Shown here: piece by piece, positions 1 to 5,834 of the stretch
Layout of the letters: the number at the start of each line of letters is the position of its first letter
Numbering within the stretch: position 1 is the first letter of the stretch
Assembly (NCBI GenBank): GCA_002715405.1
Contig: PAZD01000019.1
Span: forward strand, 24,945-34,866
Direction of reading: 5' to 3'
Source: Acidimicrobiaceae bacterium
GTDB taxonomy: Bacteria > Actinomycetota > Acidimicrobiia > Acidimicrobiales > UBA8592
DNA: 9,922 nucleotides
Made by a program: the position numbers and the translations under genes
The notes under the pieces: generated by a model
Seen by the model: only the letters and a program-made list of their open reading frames with translations
Told to the model about the DNA's origin: nothing
Databases searched by the model: none

Positions 1-368
1 AATCCTTTATCATGTGCAATCTTTAAATTACGGCGTAGGACTTGCCTAGGGTCACCTTGAAAAGCTGATCCATCCAAATTTTTGATATCACAAAATATCC
101 GACCGGTGGGTTCAGATGGATCAACCCACGGTAGTAATTCAAAACTGTTCGCATCTGGAACGGCTAAGACGTCACTTTCTTGAACTCTGCTGTAGCCATC
201 GATTGCCGAACCATCGAACTGGAGCCCTTCTTCGAAAGCTCCCTCGAGTTCAGCAGGTGAGATAGCAACAGATTTCAATTGCCCTAAAACATCGGTAAAC
301 CATAGACGGATGAGACGTACTCCGCGCTCTTCTACAGTCCGTAAGACATATTCTTTTTGTGGTTCCAT
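1..368 (-). CDS. glnA: Type I glutamine synthetase, N-terminal part (3' end outside window)
   Basis: Only the first 122 codons are present; the gene continues past the left edge. The translation is the beta-grasp N-domain of a type I glutamine synthetase, which makes glutamine from glutamate, ammonia and ATP as a cytoplasmic dodecamer. Visible hallmarks are RLWFTDVLGQLKSVAI near residues 21-36, and FDGSAIDGYSRVQESD near 52-67, which contains the active-site aspartate loop. A DPRQVLRRNL stretch follows near 107-116. The wording is closest to the actinobacterial GlnA2/GSI-alpha style, but the adenylylation-site region and catalytic domain cannot be seen, so subtype is uncertain; it could be a GlnA-like enzyme acting on another amine. 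The ATG start is followed directly by the conserved domain. No Shine-Dalgarno precedes it; a TACAAA hexamer sits 6 nt upstream inside an inverted repeat. It is divergent from a type II synthetase. Confidence 0.9.
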   Translation of the reverse strand, partial: MEPQKEYVLRTVEERGVRLIRLWFTDVLGQLKSVAISPAELEGAFEEGLQFDGSAIDGYSRVQESDVLAVPDANSFELLPWVDPSEPTGRIFCDIKNLDGSAFQGDPRQVLRRNLKIAHDKG

Positions 369-372
369 ACAT

Positions 373-398
373 TATTTGTAACGACAAAATTACAAATA
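373..398. promoter_or_regulatory. Perfect inverted repeat over the glnA promoter (candidate operator)
   Basis: Two 9-bp arms, TATTTGTAA at 373-381 and TTACAAATA at 390-398, are perfect complements with an 8-bp spacer. The left arm contains, on the minus strand, the TACAAA hexamer (375-380) that would be the -10 element of the type I synthetase gene. A protein bound here would therefore cover its core promoter. The repeat also contains GTAAC-N6-ATTAC (378-393), resembling the gTnAC half-sites described for actinobacterial GlnR, and TGTAA-N8-TTACA, one base longer than the TnrA-type site. The repeat is seen directly; nitrogen control is inferred. Confidence 0.5.
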
Positions 399-418
399 TT
401 TTCTATTTGAGTATCGAA

Positions 419-436
419 TTAACACTCTGTTAACAT
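419..436 (+). promoter_or_regulatory. Candidate promoter and second inverted repeat for type II glutamine synthetase
   Basis: TTAAC (419-423) and GTTAA (429-433) form an inverted repeat with a 5-bp spacer. Read the other way, it is a direct TTAAC repeat with 11-bp period, the spacing of tandem GlnR half-sites. It overlaps TAACAT (431-436), which fits a -10 element. TTGAGT (407-412) lies 18 bp upstream as a possible -35. Transcription from here would give a leader of about 90 nt before the ATG at 533. A second TANNNT, TAGAGT at 456-461, is an alternative -10. Confidence 0.35.
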
Positions 437-481
437 ATCTCGGCACACCTGCAACTAGAGTTCAGAAGCAGGAATTAAGTT

Positions 482-523
482 GACGAGAACTGTTCCGGAC
501 TGGATCTGGCAGCTGGTCTCGTC
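482..523 (+). promoter_or_regulatory. Long stem-loop in the glnII leader
   Basis: GACGAGA (482-488) pairs perfectly with TCTCGTC (517-523). Inside it, CCGGA (495-499) pairs with TCTGG (505-509, one G-U) around a 5-nt loop. Pairs 490-515, 492-513, 493-512 and 494-511 bridge the two, leaving small mismatches and one bulge. The whole element is thus one nearly continuous hairpin of about 16 pairs ending 9 nt before the start codon. No T-tract follows, so it does not look like a terminator. I did not recognise the known glutamine riboswitch (glnA RNA) consensus in it. A role in translation or mRNA stability is inference. Confidence 0.5.
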
Positions 524-532
524 TTGATCACA

Positions 533-1558
533 ATGGAGAATGTAGTGACATATAGGGCAGAATACTTATGGATTGACGGAACTGAACCAACTGCGGAAAT
601 CCGATCCAAAACAAAAATCCTTGCAGATGGCGATGAACCAGGTATCTGGGGATATGACGGATCTTCAACGAATCAAGCTACTGGAGATAATTCTGATGTG
701 GTGCTGAAGCCAGTTTTTCAGTGTCCTGATCCAATTCGTGGTGGTGACAACATACTTGTTATGTGCGAGACGTATCTAACTGATCAAGAGACCCCGCATC
801 CTACGAATACAAGGGCACTAGCGCGAGCGGCTGAAGAAAAATATGGTGATCAAGATCCTTGGTTTGGGCTTGAACAGGAATACACAATGATCGACCCAGG
901 AACTGGATGGCCAGCAGGGTTCCCACCAAACGGTTTTCCAGCTCCTCAAGGACCGTATTACTGTGGAGTGGGTGCTCTCAAAATCCATGGCCGAGCAGCT
1001 GTGGAACAACACACCACCCTCTGCATAGAAGCTGGGCTTAAGATCTCAGGGACCAATGCAGAAGTTATGCCTGGCCAATGGGAATTCCAGATTGGGCCTG
1101 CAGGAACAGTAGAGGTGGGTGACCATCTATGGATAGCCCGGTATCTGTTATACCGTGTGGGTGAAGACCACAATGTAGAAATCAGCATTGATGCTAAACC
1201 CATGAAAGGCGATTGGAATGGAGCAGGCATGCATACCAATTTCTCCACTAAGGCGATGCGTGAAGGGTTCGAACCAATAACTGCAGCATGTGAATCATTA
1301 GGTGCTCCTGGAGTCCCTGAAAAGCATCTTGCTGGCTATGGAATAGGAATTGAAGAGCGCTTAACCGGTGAGCATGAGACCCAACGATTCGACCAGTTCA
1401 GCTATGGAGTATCTGACCGTGGAGCTTCAATCCGAATTCCTTGGCAGGTTTCTCAAGACCAAAAAGGCTATATCGAAGATAGAAGGCCAAATGCCAATGC
1501 TGACCCTTATGTTGTTGCAGCCCTTATGACTTCAACAGTCGGAGCCGCTCTAGCGTAG
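533..1558 (+). CDS. glnII: Glutamine synthetase type II (eukaryotic-type, GSII)
   Basis: This is a 341-aa cytoplasmic enzyme condensing ammonia with glutamate at the cost of ATP. Length and motifs match GSII (as in plants, rhizobia, Frankia and Streptomyces GlnII), which lacks the adenylylation control of type I. Visible motifs are WGYDGSSTNQA at 39-49, LEQEYT at 113-118 with metal-binding glutamates, NGAGMHTNFST at 229-239, IRIPWQ at 300-305 and EDRRPNANADPY at 315-326, all in the usual order. The ATG at 533 is preferred over an in-frame TTG at 524 because the family begins right after it and the TTG abuts the leader hairpin. No Shine-Dalgarno is evident. It is divergent from a type I synthetase and convergent with hisI (26 bp between the two coding ends), with no clear terminator. 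All key residues look intact, so an active enzyme is expected. Confidence 0.95.
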   Translation: MENVVTYRAEYLWIDGTEPTAEIRSKTKILADGDEPGIWGYDGSSTNQATGDNSDVVLKPVFQCPDPIRGGDNILVMCETYLTDQETPHPTNTRALARAAEEKYGDQDPWFGLEQEYTMIDPGTGWPAGFPPNGFPAPQGPYYCGVGALKIHGRAAVEQHTTLCIEAGLKISGTNAEVMPGQWEFQIGPAGTVEVGDHLWIARYLLYRVGEDHNVEISIDAKPMKGDWNGAGMHTNFSTKAMREGFEPITAACESLGAPGVPEKHLAGYGIGIEERLTGEHETQRFDQFSYGVSDRGASIRIPWQVSQDQKGYIEDRRPNANADPYVVAALMTSTVGAALA

Positions 1559-1584
1559 ATAAGGTGAATCTGGGTCGCAGGTTT

Positions 1585-2004
1585 TTATCGGTTAAAAAAT
1601 TGAAGATCATTCGATGAAGTGATGCTTCTGTAGTAGCAGCTTGAACGAGTAGTTCCGTCTTCACGCGTTGTGTGGCATGCTCCTTGTCCTTCTGGTTGAA
1701 CAAGGTAAAGAAGAGAATTTTGTTCACAGTTCACCCGAACGTCTATAAGCGCAAGGGTGTCCCCAGAAGTCGCTCCCTTATGCCAAATTTCGTTTCTCGA
1801 AGTGCTGTAGAACACTGCTTCCCTTCGTTTTAAGGTTTCCTGAAGGGCTTCCTCATTTGCGTATGCAACGATCAGGACTTCACCCGTCTCGTTATCTTGA
1901 CCAACAACAGGTACAACTGGATGCCCGTCGTTTCCTATTTGGTTTAGCTTGGAAAAATCTAAATTTAGTGCTGTACCTTCTTCAAGGTCATCATGGTTAC
2001 TCAC
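1585..2004 (-). CDS. hisI: Phosphoribosyl-AMP cyclohydrolase, divergent metal motif
   Basis: The 139-aa protein opens the adenine ring of phosphoribosyl-AMP, an early step of histidine synthesis. Recognisable blocks are VLIVAYANEEAL (43-54), FYSTSRNEIWHKGATSG (65-81), ACHT (109-112) and SSCYYR (121-126). These supply the zinc cysteines C110 and C123 and the third, C93. The usual D-C-D-x-D metal motif is replaced by N92-C93-E94-Q95-N96; I recall similar NCEQN-type HisI proteins from other phyla, so this may be a subfamily rather than damage. There is no fused HisE domain and no other his gene nearby. The GTG start is supported by TATTCT exactly 6 nt upstream, and by the lack of another good start before the conserved domain (the nearby ATGs are out of frame). 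It diverges from nadE. Confidence 0.9.
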   Translation of the reverse strand: MSNHDDLEEGTALNLDFSKLNQIGNDGHPVVPVVGQDNETGEVLIVAYANEEALQETLKRREAVFYSTSRNEIWHKGATSGDTLALIDVRVNCEQNSLLYLVQPEGQGACHTTREDGTTRSSCYYRSITSSNDLQFFNR

Positions 2005-2016
2005 CTATCCAGAATA
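2005..2016 (-). promoter_or_regulatory. Leaderless-type promoter of hisI
   Basis: On the minus strand TATTCT (2016 down to 2011) is followed by 6 nt and then the GTG start. This places the transcription start at or next to the start codon. No convincing -35 hexamer is seen. The same TATTCT precedes the phosphotransferase gene at 6492. Confidence 0.6.
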
Positions 2017-2143
2017 CCCAATTCGAACCAGTAGCGAATAAATTTAGTGTTGAATTCGCATGAATTAGCTACAAAAATCCACATATTCGGGTGTTTTCTC
2101 GGACTTCTCTCCATCCAAATTCTCAGGAAGGTCTCAATCGCTC

Positions 2144-2155
2144 TAACCTGCTCTT
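2144..2155 (+). promoter_or_regulatory. Leaderless-type promoter of nadE
   Basis: TAACCT at 2144-2149 lies exactly 6 nt before the ATG at 2156. The identical hexamer at identical spacing precedes the STAS gene at 7720. No usable Shine-Dalgarno lies near the ATG. Confidence 0.6.
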
Positions 2156-3874
2156 ATGGCTTCATTACGAATAGCTGCATGTCAGCTGAATTTACTGGTA
2201 GGTGATTTGGATGGAAATAGAGAAAAAATCATCGCCGCATATAAAGAAGCTGAAGCTTTAACAGCTGATATTGCGGTCTTCACGGAACTAGCTGTATGTG
2301 GTTATCCGCCTGAAGATCTCCTTTTGAAGTCTGCATTCATTGAGGAAGTCCAAACAACTCTTAAAATCATCGCCGCAGAAATCCAGTCATGTGTCGCTGT
2401 CATCGGTTTTGTATCTGGTGAGGAAGTAGCTGCAGATCCAATCCAAAGAACTGCAAATGCTGCTGCAATATGTGCACAGGGGAAAAACTTTGGCGTGTAT
2501 CAAAAAAGGGCTCTACCCGATTACGGGGTTTTTGATGAGGAGAGGTATTTCGCTCCCGGAACTGGAGAAGCTCCAGTTTTTGAAATTTGTGGTGTAAAAG
2601 TTGGAGTCACAATTTGCGAAGATATTTGGATGCCCGAAGGCGTCGTAGCAGATCTAGCTGCAAATGGAGCCCAAATAATTCTTAACCTCAATGCTTCCCC
2701 ATATGAGCAAGGAAAGATAGAAATTCGACAAGAAGTGCTGCAACATCGTGTTATTGAATCCCAAATCCCAATTGTTTATGTTAATCAGGTCGGGGGGCAA
2801 GACGAACTGGTCTTTGACGGAGGATCTATGGCAATAGGCATAGACAAAAAAATTGTCGCTAGAGCTCCGCAGTTCAAAGAGACTGTAATGACCTTTGATA
2901 TTGAACCAGCGCCATTGCGAAAATCCAATAGTGAATCAACTATTGAAATACCTTCATCACCCAAAGACTATCTTCCTCCGAAGGGGGAAGTAGAGGCACC
3001 TATTTCTTCACCTCATGAACCATTGGCTGAAGTGTGGCATGCTTTATGCCTAGCGACTCATGACTATCTTAAGAAAAATAAATTCACTGATGTTGTGATA
3101 GGTCTATCGGGGGGAATCGATTCAGCGATTGTTGCCACAATTGCTTGTGATGCGTTAGGTCCTGCTCATGTGCATACTGTTGCCCTCCCATCCCGTTTTT
3201 CAAGTGATCATTCCATCAAAGACGCCGCTCATCTAGCAGAAAATCTTGGATGCGATCATCGGGTAATACCTATCGAACAATCACATGCTGCATTTCTAGA
3301 TACCCTCGCAGAGCCTTTCAGTGGTCTTTCCGAAGATATAACGGAGGAGAATCTCCAAGCGCGTATCCGTGGGACAATTCTTATGGCTCTATCAAACAAG
3401 TTCTCGTGGCTAGTACTTACTACAGGAAATAAGAGTGAGTTAGCTGTGGGGTACTCAACGCTTTATGGTGATACCGCCGGTGCCTTTGCGGTGATAAAAG
3501 ATTTATGGAAAACACAAGTTTATGATCTAGCTAGATGGAAAAATTCAACTATGGGCGAAGAGTATATCCCGCTTTCTATTATTGAAAAATCTCCTTCTGC
3601 TGAGTTACGCCCCAATCAACGAGACGAGGATTCTCTTCCGCCATACGACATTCTCGATGCTTTACTTCGTGGGATCGTAGAAAGAGACAAAGTGGTCGAT
3701 GAACTAATTCAGGAAGGATATGAATCCGATATGGTTAGGCACATAAATCGATTAGTTGACCTAGCAGAATATAAACGGCGCCAGAATCCAATCGGTCCAA
3801 AGATATCCCCAAAAGCATTTGGGCGCGATAGAAGAGTTCCTATTGTTAATGCCTACAACCGAGATTTACGATAA
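2156..3874 (+). CDS. nadE: Glutamine-dependent NAD+ synthetase
   Basis: The 572-aa enzyme performs the last step of NAD synthesis, amidating nicotinic acid adenine dinucleotide with ATP and ammonia drawn from glutamine. The N-terminal nitrilase-type glutaminase domain (about 1-260) shows the Glu-Lys-Cys triad as E44 (FTELAVCGYP), K117 (YQKRALPDYG) and C154 (TICEDIWMP). The C-terminal synthetase domain (about 290-572) has the ATP-pyrophosphatase P-loop GLSGGIDS (316-323), TTGNKSE (422-428) and the YSTLYGDTAGAF segment (433-444). The size suits the two-domain bacterial enzyme of about 540-580 aa, shorter than the roughly 680-aa mycobacterial form. The start rests on the conserved N-terminus and a leaderless-type promoter. 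It probably forms its own transcript and depends on the glutamine made by the two synthetases to its left. Confidence 0.97.
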   Translation: MASLRIAACQLNLLVGDLDGNREKIIAAYKEAEALTADIAVFTELAVCGYPPEDLLLKSAFIEEVQTTLKIIAAEIQSCVAVIGFVSGEEVAADPIQRTANAAAICAQGKNFGVYQKRALPDYGVFDEERYFAPGTGEAPVFEICGVKVGVTICEDIWMPEGVVADLAANGAQIILNLNASPYEQGKIEIRQEVLQHRVIESQIPIVYVNQVGGQDELVFDGGSMAIGIDKKIVARAPQFKETVMTFDIEPAPLRKSNSESTIEIPSSPKDYLPPKGEVEAPISSPHEPLAEVWHALCLATHDYLKKNKFTDVVIGLSGGIDSAIVATIACDALGPAHVHTVALPSRFSSDHSIKDAAHLAENLGCDHRVIPIEQSHAAFLDTLAEPFSGLSEDITEENLQARIRGTILMALSNKFSWLVLTTGNKSELAVGYSTLYGDTAGAFAVIKDLWKTQVYDLARWKNSTMGEEYIPLSIIEKSPSAELRPNQRDEDSLPPYDILDALLRGIVERDKVVDELIQEGYESDMVRHINRLVDLAEYKRRQNPIGPKISPKAFGRDRRVPIVNAYNRDLR

Positions 3875-4059
3875 ATCGATCCGTAAAAGAAACTCACTTT
3901 CAAATCTAACTTTGTATAGTCGCTATTCGAAAAAGATTTTTTCTCAACAATCGAGATATCACGAGAATTTGGTAGGCGTGATGCGATCATCTCGGTAGGG
4001 TGAAGCATGCGGAGTGTGATGTAGCTAAGTAACATCACAACTATTGAAAAGAGCGGACC
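3875..4059 (+). promoter_or_regulatory. Sigma-factor upstream region
   Basis: This 185-bp spacer holds no credible gene. TATAGT (3915-3920) is the best -10 candidate, without a good -35. An A/T hairpin, GAAAAA (3929-3934) with TTTTTC (3938-3943), and a small hairpin over the nadE stop (3863-3877) could contribute weakly to termination. The leader reaching the sigma start would be about 130 nt and contains the inverted repeat listed separately. Confidence 0.3.
4015..4039 (+). promoter_or_regulatory. Inverted repeat or RNA hairpin before the sigma-factor start
   Basis: TGTGATGT (4015-4022) and ACATCACA (4032-4039) are perfect 8-bp complements with a 9-nt spacer, ending 20 nt before the TTG start. 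The ends resemble a CRP half-site pair (TGTGA/TCACA), but the 15-bp gap between them is far from the 6 bp of CRP sites. As RNA it is a stable hairpin in the leader; as DNA it is a possible operator. Confidence 0.45.
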
Positions 4060-4995
4060 TTGCCTAAAGAGCGAGTAGAGCGAGATGAAGAAGACCTCGT
4101 ACGGTTGTATCTCACCGATATCGGCCAGTATCCACTCCTGACAAAAGATGATGAAGTTCGTCTTGCTCAAGCTATTGAGAACGGAGTAGAGGCTCGCCAA
4201 AAACTCGAATCTGCAGATGAGATAACCGCAGTTGAGAAAAGAGAACTCAAACGGAATGCGCGAAATGGTGAGAAAGCGGAGCGCCAATTCGTCCAATCAA
4301 ATTTACGCTTGGTCGTTTCCATCGCTAAGAAGTATCAAGCTTCAGGACTACCCCTTCTTGACCTTATTCAAGAAGGAAACCTCGGATTGATGCACGCTGT
4401 TGAGAAATTTGACTGGCGAAAAGGGTTCAAATTCTCTACTTATGCCACTTGGTGGATCCGACAAGCCATCACTCGCGGTATAGCTAATACCGGAAGAACT
4501 ATTAGGCTTCCAGTTCATGCTGGTGACACCCTCGCTCGACTACAGAAAGCGAGATCGCGGCTCGAATTGAAATATGGTCGCCCTGCAACGTTGACTGAAC
4601 TTGCTGCAGACGTTGAAATGCCGGAAGACAAAGTAATAGAGGCATTACGTTTCGCTAGTGAACCGATGAGCCTTTCCGAGCCTCTCCGCGAAGATGGTGA
4701 TGCTGAGTTAGGAGACGTTGTTGAGGATCGGGGAGCTGCTTCGCCATTTGAAGTTGCTGCTACGTCGTTGCTCCCAGACGAAATTGCTCGTCTCTTAGCA
4801 CCACTTGATGAACGCGAACGAGAAATTCTAAAATTGCGCTTTGGGCTTGACCGAGGAGAACCAAGAACCCTCGAAGAAGTTGGTGAACATTTCAACCTAA
4901 CTCGTGAACGTATACGTCAGATTGAAGCGCGGGCAATGTCTAAACTCCGCCATCCAAGTAGCGACACCGGCGCAAGAGACCTTCTAGCCGTCTAA
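4060..4995 (+). CDS. RpoD-family (group 1/2) sigma-70 factor without region 1.1
   Basis: This 311-aa RNA polymerase sigma subunit directs promoter recognition. Region 1.2 is at about 10-40 (DLVRLYLTDIGQYPLL). Regions 2.1-2.4 run 75-150, with LRLVVSIAKKY, the core-binding DLIQEGNLGL and the -10-recognition helix FKFSTYATWWIRQAITRGIA. Region 3 is about 151-230. Region 4 is 245-300, with a helix-turn-helix TLEEVGEHFNLTRERIRQIE. The acidic region 1.1 is missing, as in group 2 factors such as HrdA/SigB types, but conservation is high enough that it could be the principal sigma of a reduced genome. TTG is the start: an in-frame TGA at 4045-4047 blocks extension and no ATG or GTG precedes region 1.2. 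Unlike most neighbours it lacks a leaderless promoter and has a structured leader. Confidence 0.93.
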   Translation: MPKERVERDEEDLVRLYLTDIGQYPLLTKDDEVRLAQAIENGVEARQKLESADEITAVEKRELKRNARNGEKAERQFVQSNLRLVVSIAKKYQASGLPLLDLIQEGNLGLMHAVEKFDWRKGFKFSTYATWWIRQAITRGIANTGRTIRLPVHAGDTLARLQKARSRLELKYGRPATLTELAADVEMPEDKVIEALRFASEPMSLSEPLREDGDAELGDVVEDRGAASPFEVAATSLLPDEIARLLAPLDEREREILKLRFGLDRGEPRTLEEVGEHFNLTRERIRQIEARAMSKLRHPSSDTGARDLLAV

Positions 4996-5013
4996 CCCCA
5001 TTTTCTTATTTCG

Positions 5014-5106
5014 CGGAGGTGGACGGGAATCGAACCCGCCGGACGAGGATCACTCGTCCCACCCGCTTTGAAGGCGGGGGAGCCCACCAGGTACTCGGAC
5101 ACCTCC
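5014..5106 (-). tRNA. selC: Selenocysteine tRNA, anticodon TCA
   Basis: The 93-nt minus-strand sequence folds as a class II tRNA. GGAGGTG at the 5' end pairs with CACCTCC, and discriminator G follows. Stem CCCGC/GCGGG closes loop CTTCAAA, with anticodon TCA at 5069-5071. A 7-bp variable arm is GGACGAG/CTCGTCC with a 5-nt loop. The T arm GGCGGG-TTCGATT-CCCGTC gives 7+6 = 13 acceptor-plus-T pairs, the total of bacterial tRNA-Sec (normally drawn 8+5). The D arm can form 6 pairs with one bulged A and a 4-nt TGGT loop. A serine tRNA would not carry TCA. Neighbouring genes end in UGA (for example the ATGA overlap at 8064-8067), so UGA is not reassigned as an ordinary sense codon and selenocysteine is the consistent reading. 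CCA is not encoded. The selA, selB, selD and selenoprotein genes must lie elsewhere. Confidence 0.92.
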
Positions 5107-5152
5107 ATGGATATTTCACCAAGTAGCCATTATTACCAAACTTTTGATAGAA

Positions 5153-5180
5153 AGCGATTCCAATAAACGGTGTAATCGCT
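5153..5180. repeat. Inverted repeat upstream of tRNA-Sec
   Basis: AGCGATT (5153-5159) and AATCGCT (5174-5180) are perfect 7-bp complements with a 14-bp spacer. They lie between the 27-aa ORF and the tRNA, so the repeat could be an operator for the tRNA or a processing hairpin in a shared transcript. There is no T-tract. TAATAAT, read on the minus strand near 5130, is a possible tRNA -10 element, but this is weak. Confidence 0.3.
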
Positions 5181-5186
5181 AAATAA

Positions 5187-5270
5187 TCAGTTCTGTTTTT
5201 TATCCGTCACCTTTTTCACAATAAGGTATGTGACCGTGGCGGCTACAAGAAAAATTACAATAGTAACCAT
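5187..5270 (-). CDS. Probable 27-aa single-pass membrane microprotein
   Basis: The short ORF encodes MVTIVIFLVAATVTYLIV (1-18), an uninterrupted hydrophobic segment long enough for one membrane helix. A basic tail, KKVTDKKQN (19-27), suggests an N-out, C-in orientation. It ends in TGA. The main support is a perfect TATAAT hexamer exactly 6 nt before its ATG, the same leaderless arrangement as the large genes here. It lies 25 bp downstream of the stop of the 5296-5736 gene on the same strand and 80 bp upstream of tRNA-Sec. I do not recognise the family; function is unknown. A chance ORF of this size is possible, so confidence rests on the promoter spacing plus the helix-and-basic-tail composition. 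Confidence 0.5.
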   Translation of the reverse strand: MVTIVIFLVAATVTYLIVKKVTDKKQN

Positions 5271-5282
5271 TACAGAATTATA
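5271..5282 (-). promoter_or_regulatory. Leaderless-type promoter with consensus TATAAT for the 27-aa ORF
   Basis: TATAAT (minus strand, 5282 down to 5277) plus 6 nt lead directly to the ATG at 5270. This is the best -10 match among the leaderless-type promoters of the window. It would drive the microprotein and possibly tRNA-Sec downstream. A -35 match is not evident. Confidence 0.55.
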
Positions 5283-5295
5283 ACCTTATTCATGT

Positions 5296-5736
5296 TTAGT
5301 CTTGATCCCAGTAGGAATTGGGGTCTTCACTCATGAGCTTTTCAATATAATCTTCGTACCTTTCAGAAGTGTTCCCGTAACTTCCTAGATTTCTATAAAC
5401 AGAATCCCAAATTTCATGTAAGCATTCAAGTGCTGTACCTACCCAGCCTTTTTTCTGGCATTCTGATTTGTAGTTGTTGTAGTCAAGGTTATCGATTCGA
5501 TGATTCATGAAGGACTTGAACTGATCTCGAGATACATACATGCGGTATTCATAGTCGGTAACCGTGCTTTGTTCAATGGGTACGGTGGTTCCATCAAATT
5601 CAATAATATGATCTTGTAACTCCTCCAGGTCGCCAAGACGACGTCCTCTGGCGCATAGAATATCAGGGTTTTCAGGTAGCTCAGGGTCAGATTTCTGGAC
5701 GACTGATAAAAAACCTGTTGTATTAAATATCCACAT
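5296..5736 (-). CDS. Conserved actinobacterial protein of unknown function
   Basis: The 146-aa protein begins MWIFNTTGFLSVVQ and contains ILCAR (26-30), a central DYEYRMYVSRDQFKSFM (61-77), LDYNNYKSEC (84-93) and HEIWDSVYRN (107-116). I recognise this block order as a widespread uncharacterised actinobacterial family; no function is known to me. It is acidic and soluble, with no signal peptide or membrane segment. The C-terminal tail after about 117 is rich in D, E, S, Y and N and looks less conserved. The ATG follows 6 nt after TAGGCA, a near match to TANNNT, so the start is plausible. It is downstream of and co-oriented with the 5835-6428 gene (98 bp apart) and upstream of the 27-aa ORF. 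Confidence 0.75.
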   Translation of the reverse strand: MWIFNTTGFLSVVQKSDPELPENPDILCARGRRLGDLEELQDHIIEFDGTTVPIEQSTVTDYEYRMYVSRDQFKSFMNHRIDNLDYNNYKSECQKKGWVGTALECLHEIWDSVYRNLGSYGNTSERYEDYIEKLMSEDPNSYWDQD

Positions 5737-5834
5737 AAGTTATGCCTATCGTTTTAATACCGAGCTCATGTTTGAGTAGCCGGTTACCACTTTGTATATC
5801 ACTGTGTTTGTGAATTGATTTGCTTATTTAAGAA

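Noticed and set aside
524..532. TTG at 524 as start of glnII
   Set aside because: It adds three residues, abuts the leader hairpin, and the family begins at the ATG at 533.
1960..2052. Near-identical 14-mers TAAATTTAGTGCTG (1960-1973) and TAAATTTAGTGTTG (2039-2052)
   Set aside because: One copy is inside the hisI coding region and the sequence is A/T-rich, so coincidence is likely; no further copy was noticed.
2125..2131. AGGAAGG as Shine-Dalgarno for nadE
   Set aside because: It is 24 nt before the ATG, too far, and upstream of the predicted transcription start.
3981..4024. Two five-codon upstream ORFs (3981-3998 and 4007-4024) in the sigma-factor leader
   Set aside because: They are very short, lack promoter or ribosome-binding signals, and such ORFs are frequent by chance.
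3853..4296. 147-aa minus-strand ORF across the nadE/sigma spacer
   Set aside because: It overlaps the conserved 5' part of the sigma gene in antisense and has no family resemblance; it is a shadow.
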